Assembly (NCBI RefSeq): GCF_023716865.1 | Contig: NZ_CP092417.1 | Span: 7,052,501 to 7,116,500 of the forward strand | Length of the DNA stretch: 64,000 nucleotides | Source of the DNA: Endozoicomonas sp. SCSIO W0465 | Lineage (GTDB): Bacteria > Pseudomonadota > Gammaproteobacteria > Pseudomonadales > Endozoicomonadaceae | Direction: 5' to 3' | Shown here: piece by piece, positions 58,537-64,000 of the stretch | Numbering within the stretch: position 1 is the first letter of the stretch | Layout of the letters: each line of letters begins with the position of its first letter | Made by a program: the position numbers and the translations under genes | The notes under the pieces: generated by a model | Told to the model about the DNA's origin: nothing | What the model saw: only the letters and a program-made list of their open reading frames with translations | The model's database searches: none

Positions 58537-59645
58537 GGCTAAGTTACCGTTAATGGTTGGAAGCACCAATGTTCAGTAATTCTGCTGATCAACCGGCCAA
58601 CAGTTAATTTTTTTGCTGCCGTCAGTTCTCGCCTCCAGGCCAGATAATGGGGAAGGTAACGAGTTGCAACCCCTTGGAATACGCCGCCAATCCAGCGTTT
58701 TAAATGACTGTGATAAGAATTTACAGTCTGGATGTGGTAGATGCCTTCAACAACATGTTGACCTGCTGATGTCACCAGCTCCTTGAAGACAAATCCAAGC
58801 TTGTCAGCAAGTTTTTCGTGAGCGAGGTGTGCATCCGCACAGACCGTGGCCTGTATCGATATGCGGCCATTTAAATGCCTGCACAATTCATTAGCACTTT
58901 CGTTTTCTAATACACCGTCAACGGTATTTCGATTACGGTCCCGAGCCACCATTACCGGGACTTTTCGGGCTTTGTTGGGATCATTACCCCGCTTTCGGGT
59001 TGGCCGTGGAAGGCCTTCTCTTTGCCCTTTGAAGGATTCACGGAAAAATGTTTCATCAAGCTCAGTAATGCCACAAAGCTCTTCTGCTTGATCATTATTA
59101 ATCACTTCAAGAAAGCGGTGACGCCAGCGGAACGCAGTTTTCAAGTCAATGGCATTCTCAGCAGCAGCTGGTCGCAAGACCATAGAGTGAGTCATACCTG
59201 CGAGGTACTTGTTCCATTTTTCAGGGTGCCTGAGCCTTGCCAAAGGCGTTCCACTAAAGGCGTTAAACGTTGAGTCGCAAGTCTTGCAGTGGTAGCGCTG
59301 TCGGCCATTTCGTATGCCCCAGCGACCAACGCTATGGCTTTTGCATTTGGGGCACCTGGGGTTTTCGGCAAATTGGGCAAGTATGCTCTTTTCTACGTCA
59401 GGTGTTGCATTATCGTTATTGGGTATAGATTCACTGTAAACAGGTTCAGAGTCAGTGGTTTCTACTACCTCGGTAACCTCTATTTGAGTACTAAGGAGCG
59501 AGTTGTTAAGAATGTCTCGCTGTTCACTGGTTAATGTTGAAATGGAATCAATAAAATTCTGGAAGAGTTCAGATTGCATATCACTCCCCTACAACGTAGA
59601 TTTTATGGGAGTTTAGCTGATTCAACCATTAACGGTAACTTAGCC
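58537..59645 (-). mobile_element. IS1595-family element, innermost of the nest
   Basis: 1,109 bp with perfect ends GGCTAAGTTACCGTTAATGG and inverse; direct repeat TCAGGCTGA at 58528-58536 and 59646-59654 (8-9 bp). Transposase intact, so it is the youngest layer. Confidence 0.93.
58539..59579 (-). CDS. IS1595-family transposase
   Basis: 346 residues. N-terminal zinc ribbon (CPKCKSHSVGRWGIRNGRQR, then YHCKTCDSTF), DDE domain with CGITELDETFFRES, ATVCADAHLAHE and VNSYHSHLKRWIGGVFQGVA (Asn/His region of the ISXO2-like fold). The stop codon lies within the terminal repeat. Confidence 0.92.
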   Translation of the reverse strand: MQSELFQNFIDSISTLTSEQRDILNNSLLSTQIEVTEVVETTDSEPVYSESIPNNDNATPDVEKSILAQFAENPRCPKCKSHSVGRWGIRNGRQRYHCKTCDSTFNAFSGTPLARLRHPEKWNKYLAGMTHSMVLRPAAAENAIDLKTAFRWRHRFLEVINNDQAEELCGITELDETFFRESFKGQREGLPRPTRKRGNDPNKARKVPVMVARDRNRNTVDGVLENESANELCRHLNGRISIQATVCADAHLAHEKLADKLGFVFKELVTSAGQHVVEGIYHIQTVNSYHSHLKRWIGGVFQGVATRYLPHYLAWRRELTAAKKLTVGRLISRITEHWCFQPLTVT

Positions 59646-61861
59646 TCAGGCTGAAGTGTTGGGGAAATATACGATAGTGGTTCCTCAAAAAGGAGGTAGA
59701 AAGAAGCGAAAGGCAACGCTGCAGGTCAAAAGAAAGAAGATGACAATACAGGCGCCGCAAAGGCCAGGCGGCAGGCCGGAACCGGTAACTATGAATATTG
59801 TGTCGGCTGAAGAGATTGGCAATGACTCCGAAGACCGTTTGCACTGGGTACTATTGACAACTGAAGATATTGAAACATTCGAAGACTGTCGCTCTATCAT
59901 TCGATTTTACGAGCTCCGATGGCGAATAGAAGAGTTCCATAAGGCTTGGAAATCGGGAGCAGGAGTAGAAAGGCTTCGTCTGCAATCTCCGGATAACATT
60001 GAACGACTTGCGGTCATATTAATGTTTGTCGCTGTCAGACTAATGCAAATCCGTGAAGCATTAATGTTACCGAATGACAGGCAGCACAAAGACAGAAAGC
60101 TTTGGAGTGAAAAAACACTCGCGAATGAGGTGGTCAGTGATGATGAATGGCAGGTTCTCTGGCTAACCTATGAAAAAAAAGCGTTGCCCGATAAGCCGCC
60201 AACAGTCACTTGGCTGCTTCAAACGATTGCTCGGCTTGGTGGTTGGGGTGATTCAAAGCATACAGGGCAGCCCGGCTGGTTAGTGGTATGGGAAGGCTGG
60301 GCGAAATTGCAGGATCGGGTAAAAACCTGGCAGATAGCCCGGCAGTTCAGCGCTGGAGAGATGTGATCAAGAGTCAGCCCATGCAGATGCAGTAAGAAGG
60401 CTGATGAGCCCATGCAAACTGGAGCGACTGGGGCGCTGGTTTGGTTCGAGGCGACAAAAGTCTCGAAAGAGCATGGAGTCCATCAAAACAAACGACAAGT
60501 AGTCATAATCACAATTCAAATACTGTTTCAGGAGTGCCGCACGAAGAACGGATTCTGCTGATAGTCCGTTCCGCCCAGTGTTCTGTTTATCACCAGAACT
60601 TAAGTCCTCATAAATCCAGTCATTGAACTGTGGATGGGCGTCAAGCCATTGCGAGATACCGGAAAGCTGGGAGCAGATTTCATGAGGTACGTAATGGAGT
60701 TCCATACTACACTGCGGGTTGCGTTTTTTGCGCATTTGGAGTCCTCTGTTTTTGGCAATCCCTTATGTTTCTTGCTCTTGGGAAGTTTAGTCGCCAGATA
60801 GCAGTAGGGCTCCACTTAATTTTTCAGGATAAAATCTACAGTTTTCAATTGGTTGTGTTTTTGGACGAGAACTAGCTATAGCCTGAACCTTCTGAGTAAG
60901 GCAGAGCACACCTTTGCTCTTGTGAAGAAAAACCACCCCGATGCTCCCAAACTGGAGAACCTTAAATACCATATAGCTCATAGTCACCACCAGATCGACC
61001 TGATCTATCGACGGGTGATTGAGCACCAACAAATCCCTCATCATGAAAAAGTGTTCTCAATCTTTGAACCTCACACTGAGTGGATTAGTAAAGGCAAAGC
61101 CGGAACTCCGGTGGAACTGGGTCTACGGGTATGCGTACTACAAGACCAGTTCGGTTTTACCCTGCACCACCTGGTGATGCAAAAGCAGACGGATGATCAA
61201 GTGACAGTAGCCATAGCTGAAGGCGCAAAGCAGCGATTCCCTATGTTGAGCCAAGTCAGCTATGACAAAGGCTTCTGGAGCCCGGATAACCTGGCTAAAT
61301 TGGAGCTCTTCCTGGATAAACCGATTTTACCGAAAAAAGGTAAGCTCTCAGCAGATGATAAAAAGCGTGAATCCCATCCTGAATTTGAGAAGGCACGAAG
61401 AAGACATTCTGCAGTAGAGTCAGACATAAACGCACTTGAGTCGACCGGACTGGATAAGTGTCCTGACAAAGGCATTGACTCGTTCAAGCGGTATGTTTCT
61501 CTGGCCGTTCTCGCTACTAACCTGAAGCGGTTGGGGAAAATCCTGCTGGATAGAGAGCGATAGATTCCTCTCAATAAGGATTAACCAAACCTGAAGAATA
61601 ATTGTGGCTGCGCAAGGGATTTGCACATCTGAAAAATGCTGTGTTTGAACATTTTTTAAGCAAAAAACAGAGAGAAGGCTATTCTTGCCCTGAATCAGAA
61701 GACTCTGGTGAACATGGACTGATTTACCAACCCTTCAATCTTGGTGCTAACGAGGGTTTTCTGACAGGCACTAAGTAACCGGGCCGGCGTTCCAGTGAGT
61801 AATTGCAGCCAACAAAGCAGCAACTTCATTCAATTAACAATATGAAGCCCTGCCTTCTTGT

Positions 61862-62650
61862 TCACCCTGAAAGACAGCCTGATTTTACTCCCTCTCCAAA
61901 GGTGAATCGAGCTTCATCACTGTAAGCCTTCAGATCGAAGTCAACGGGTCGCTCAAACGACAGCGATGTAGAACGGGCTGAGATCATCCTGTGCAAAGCG
62001 AGAATTCGATCATCCTCATACCCCTTGAAACGGCAGACCAAATACAACCGTGGCCCTTGCTGAGCCAACCCAAGTGGCATGATCGATTTCTCTTTTACAT
62101 CACCACCCGCATTCCTGTAGGTAAGTTCCAGCCAGCAGTTGTTATAGAGAGCACAACTGACCTGGTTAAACACTTCTGGATGAAGCTCTGGCGGCAATAA
62201 TGGCTGTGTCTCAGGTGCCACAACCACTTTGGATAACCACTGAACCTCCTTCGTTGGATCCTGGGTATGGCTTATATTCCGGTTGGCCTCTTCAAAAAAG
62301 CCAGACATGGAATCCATCAGGCTACTTGGCAACAGGTTCTTCAACGTCTTGTGCGCCATTTGCAGGATCAGCGACTCCTGAATACTCAGGGAGTTCACCG
62401 TAAAACCTACCGCCTGCTGGCTCCACCGGTAACCGTAAGGCTTACTGCGATCATCCATATCAATCGGGAAATGACTGCTCTCTACCAAAGACTTCATATG
62501 CCGCTGAATAGTGTGGATATCCCGATCCAACCCGATCTCAGCCAACTGCTGCTTCAGCTCCAGGGCAGTGATCCACCAGCTTTTGGGGATTCGCTTCAGC
62601 AGCTCAATAATGAGAATGGTGGTTTCCAGGGAGGTTTGCCGCTTATTCAT
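61862..62650 (-). CDS. WYL-domain transcriptional regulator
   Basis: About 262 residues from MNKRQTSLETTIL; 21 further codons upstream are open. HTH region (ITALELKQQLAEIGLDRDIH, TIQRHMKSL), then a WYL core (LELTYRNAGGDVKEKSIMPL, LYLVCRFKGYEDDRILALHR). WYL regulators often sit beside phage-defence genes and repress them; here it is divergent from hsdM. Confidence 0.82.
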   Translation of the reverse strand: MNKRQTSLETTILIIELLKRIPKSWWITALELKQQLAEIGLDRDIHTIQRHMKSLVESSHFPIDMDDRSKPYGYRWSQQAVGFTVNSLSIQESLILQMAHKTLKNLLPSSLMDSMSGFFEEANRNISHTQDPTKEVQWLSKVVVAPETQPLLPPELHPEVFNQVSCALYNNCWLELTYRNAGGDVKEKSIMPLGLAQQGPRLYLVCRFKGYEDDRILALHRMISARSTSLSFERPVDFDLKAYSDEARFTFGEGVKSGCLSG

Positions 62651-62750
62651 CTTATTGTCAGGCTCCATAAAATGGATGTACGATAGAAAGCACACCTCAA
62701 TGCTCTTCCGCATCGCTTTCTCAGCTCAGAAACCCATCATAAAACACCCC

Positions 62751-62769
62751 TGCGACGAGTTGTGTCGCA
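62751..62769. promoter_or_regulatory. Candidate operator palindrome
   Basis: TGCGAC-GAGTTGT-GTCGCA, a perfect 6-bp inverted repeat with a 7-base centre, in the gap between the WYL regulator and hsdM. It may be the binding site for the regulator (inference). The rest of the gap (62651-63118) shows an AT-rich tract before hsdM and no gene. Confidence 0.4.
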
Positions 62770-63118
62770 TGCAAACCAAAAATTGAATTTTTTTTCTAAA
62801 CAGTACTTCGCAAATACACGACTACCACCTATCACCTTACAGGCGTACAATGACGACCTTCCCAAAAACTCCCCTTCGAGCTATCTGGTCCCATGCTCCC
62901 CGGCCTCAATTTCAGGTAACGGTAAATCCACGGGCGGTAGCGTGGGGGAGGCAGTAAATCGCCTTTATTTATTGTTTAGGTGTAATTTATTGCTAAAAAA
63001 ATATGAAATTTCAGCGATAAATTCTGAAAAATTGAGCCAAGCCTCAGCAGTCATCTTGGCGTTCAGCATCTTCTGATCTTTCACCTGCTTCCTTTCTGAA
63101 CCTACCTACGGCCAATCT

Positions 63119-64000
63119 ATGAACACCACTGAACAGCAGTTCCTTAAGGCACTGGACGATAAGCTATGGAAAGCTGCGGACAAACTGCGCAGTAATCTTG
63201 ATGCCGCCAACTACAAGCACATTGTGTTGGGTTTGATCTTTCTGAAATATGTGTCGGACGCTTTTGAAGAGCGTCAGGAAGAACTGAAAGCTCTCTTTCA
63301 GAAAAACGACGATGACAATATCTACTACCTGCCCCGGGACGATTTCGATTCCGACGAAGATTACCAGCAAGCCATTGCCGATGAGCTGGAAATTCTCGAC
63401 TACTACCAGGAGAAAAACATCTTCTGGGTGCCGAAGCATGCCCGCTGGAGCACACTGAAAGACACCGCCACCCTGGCCATCGGTTCGGTGATCTGGCAGA
63501 ACGAACAGGGGGAAGACGTTAAGCTGCGCTCCATCTCCTGGCTGATCGACAATGCCCTGGATGAAATCGAAAAAGCCAACAGCAAACTGAAAGGCATTCT
63601 CAACCGCATCAGCAACTATCAGCTGGATAACGAAAAGCTGATCGGCCTGATTAACAGCTTTTCAGACACCAGCTTTCGCAACCCGGAATACCAGGGCGAA
63701 AAGCTGGAACTGCACAGCAAGGATATCCTTGGCCACGTTTATGAATACTTCCTCGGCCAGTTCGCCCTGGCGGAAGGCAAACAGGGTGGCCAGTACTACA
63801 CGCCGAAAAGCATCGTCACCCTGATTGTGGAAATGCTGCAACCCTTTCAGGGGCGGGTGTATGACCCGGCCATGGGCTCCGGTGGTTTCTTTGTCTCCAG
63901 TGAGAAGTTTATTGAGGAGCACGCCAAAGAGCGGCATTACGATGCCAGCGAACAGAAAAAGCATATCTCCGTGTACGGTCAGGAGAGCAACCCCACCACC
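63119..64000 (+). CDS. hsdM: Type I restriction-modification methylase subunit, 3'-truncated by the window edge
   Basis: 294 codons are visible from the ATG at 63119 and the frame is open to the end. HsdM N-terminal helical domain (NLDAANYKHIVLGLIFLKYV, ISDAF-type VSDAFEERQEEL) and the start of the N6-methyltransferase domain with GGQYYTPKSIVTLIVEML and SAM motif I YDPAMGSGGFFVSSEKF. It methylates adenine in the recognition sequence together with HsdS; hsdS and hsdR are expected beyond the window. Confidence 0.93.
   Translation, partial: MNTTEQQFLKALDDKLWKAADKLRSNLDAANYKHIVLGLIFLKYVSDAFEERQEELKALFQKNDDDNIYYLPRDDFDSDEDYQQAIADELEILDYYQEKNIFWVPKHARWSTLKDTATLAIGSVIWQNEQGEDVKLRSISWLIDNALDEIEKANSKLKGILNRISNYQLDNEKLIGLINSFSDTSFRNPEYQGEKLELHSKDILGHVYEYFLGQFALAEGKQGGQYYTPKSIVTLIVEMLQPFQGRVYDPAMGSGGFFVSSEKFIEEHAKERHYDASEQKKHISVYGQESNPTT

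Larger units (their letters stand above)
57821..60366 (+). pseudogene. Tn5-like transposase interrupted by an IS1595-type element
   Basis: 57821-58536 joins 59655-60366 as SLAQAEVLGKYTIV. Here the codon that is TGA in copy 1 is TGG, giving the full RWRIEEFHKAWK block; without the inner IS it would be a complete 475-residue enzyme. Confidence 0.93.
57762..60377 (+). mobile_element. Tn5/IS50-like element, copy 2
   Basis: Same ends as copy 1 (CTGTCTCTTGATCACA, CTGACTCTTGATCACA inverse); 9-bp duplication CCCATGCAG at 57753-57761 and 60378-60386. Net length 1,498 bp, identical to copy 1. Inserted in the second-level IS. Confidence 0.95.
56751..60735 (-). pseudogene. Degenerate transposase of the second-level IS
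   Basis: N-terminal part 60735-60387 (LRAALLKQYLNCDYDYLSFV) continues at 57752 (ERINNCQLMTAKDQGIEKGR, then VAIDSTVTESDI with the first Asp). Two further shifts, near 57160 and near 56960, separate GDGGYACRANLEKAKAMGIS and the C-terminal FRAGIEAGISWLKRCFGLSR. So two frameshifts plus an insertion: inactive. Confidence 0.85.
56549..60872 (-). mobile_element. Second-level IS (DDE, family not certain)
   Basis: Perfect ends GTTCTCGTCCAAAAAC and inverse, palindromic duplication TAGCTA at 56543-56548 and 60873-60878. Net length 1,699 bp. Inserted in the ISNCY transposase gene. Confidence 0.88.
55813..61563 (+). pseudogene. ISNCY-family transposase, shifted and interrupted
   Basis: From ATG 55813: INLQMQLGEVDISALSFNCK, NNGRPGMELWKILVFGSLRL. 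At 56250 the run of eight A (A AAA AAG in frame) is followed by a -1 shift into GRADSFVVKTDVHFPTDISL. The frame is then split at 56543 by another IS and resumes at 60879 (YSLNLLSKAEHT) to end at 61563; the junction ATTAGC|TATAGC is in frame. Confidence 0.88.
55716..61771 (+). mobile_element. ISNCY (ISDol1/IS1202-like) element, outermost of a four-level nest
   Basis: Ends GTGCCTGTCAGAAAACCCT and perfect inverse; direct repeat TAAGTA at 55710-55715 and 61772-61777. Net length without nested elements is 1,726 bp. The family is set by the transposase. Confidence 0.88.

Noticed and set aside
58537..59645. IS1595-type element as the driver of the MITEs
   Set aside because: Its ends (GGCTAAGTTACC) share only the first four bases with the MITE ends (GGCTCT).
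1..64000. tRNA, rRNA or replication origin
   Set aside because: I found no cloverleaf, rRNA segment or DnaA-box cluster that I could support by eye.

Overview
The window reads as a chromosome segment of a gammaproteobacterium. The order argH - algZ - algR - hemC - hemD - hemX - hemY, and further on algP - FKBP isomerase - rsd/algQ, is the layout known from Pseudomonas and relatives. The mix of this backbone with ankyrin and RING-like proteins and very many insertion sequences suggests an animal-associated member of the Oceanospirillales such as Endozoicomonas. That genus assignment is an inference; there is no rRNA or tRNA in the window.

Layout. 1-5.3 kb: LPS inner-core heptosyltransferases (waaF, waaC), then an acyl carrier protein convergent with a decarboxylase/acyl-CoA ligase pair of the exosortase-A-associated type. 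5.5-14.1 kb: argH, the AlgZ/AlgR-type two-component system, the haem genes hemCDXY and a DUF423 membrane protein. 14.1-25.2 kb: a FadL-type porin, trmB, hemW, rdgB, a DUF4426 lipoprotein-like protein, metW, metX (split by a Tn5-like IS), a ZapB-like coiled coil and the ABC-F protein YheS. 25.2-26.3 kb: small phage/recombinase remnants.

26.3-39.3 kb is the most unusual part. Three genes in tandem on the minus strand share an N-terminal RING-H2-like zinc module: a 906-residue ankyrin protein with a nearly perfect 102-bp repeat array, a 594-residue ankyrin protein with a proline-rich SH3-ligand-like tail, and a third gene that is now in six pieces. Removing five insertions, each with one copy of its target duplication, restores a single open frame of 1,044 codons: RING-like module, dynamin-like (CrfC/YjdA-type) GTPase, coiled coils, polyproline tail. 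These look like eukaryote-like effectors, possibly acting on host ubiquitin and membrane systems; function is inference.

39.3-50.4 kb: an IS66 remnant, algP-like histone-H1-like protein, a Mip-like FKBP isomerase, rsd/algQ, an IS66 element split by an IS4-type element, gshA and tex. 50.4-55.6 kb: an IS1182-family element and five unrecognised small genes. 55.7-61.8 kb: a four-level nest of insertion sequences, one inside the other, each with recognisable ends and target duplications. 61.8-64 kb: a WYL-type regulator divergent from a type I restriction-modification methylase gene (hsdM) that runs off the window.

In all I could set exact ends for eleven full mobile elements (including three 160-bp MITEs of one family) and saw several decayed pieces.
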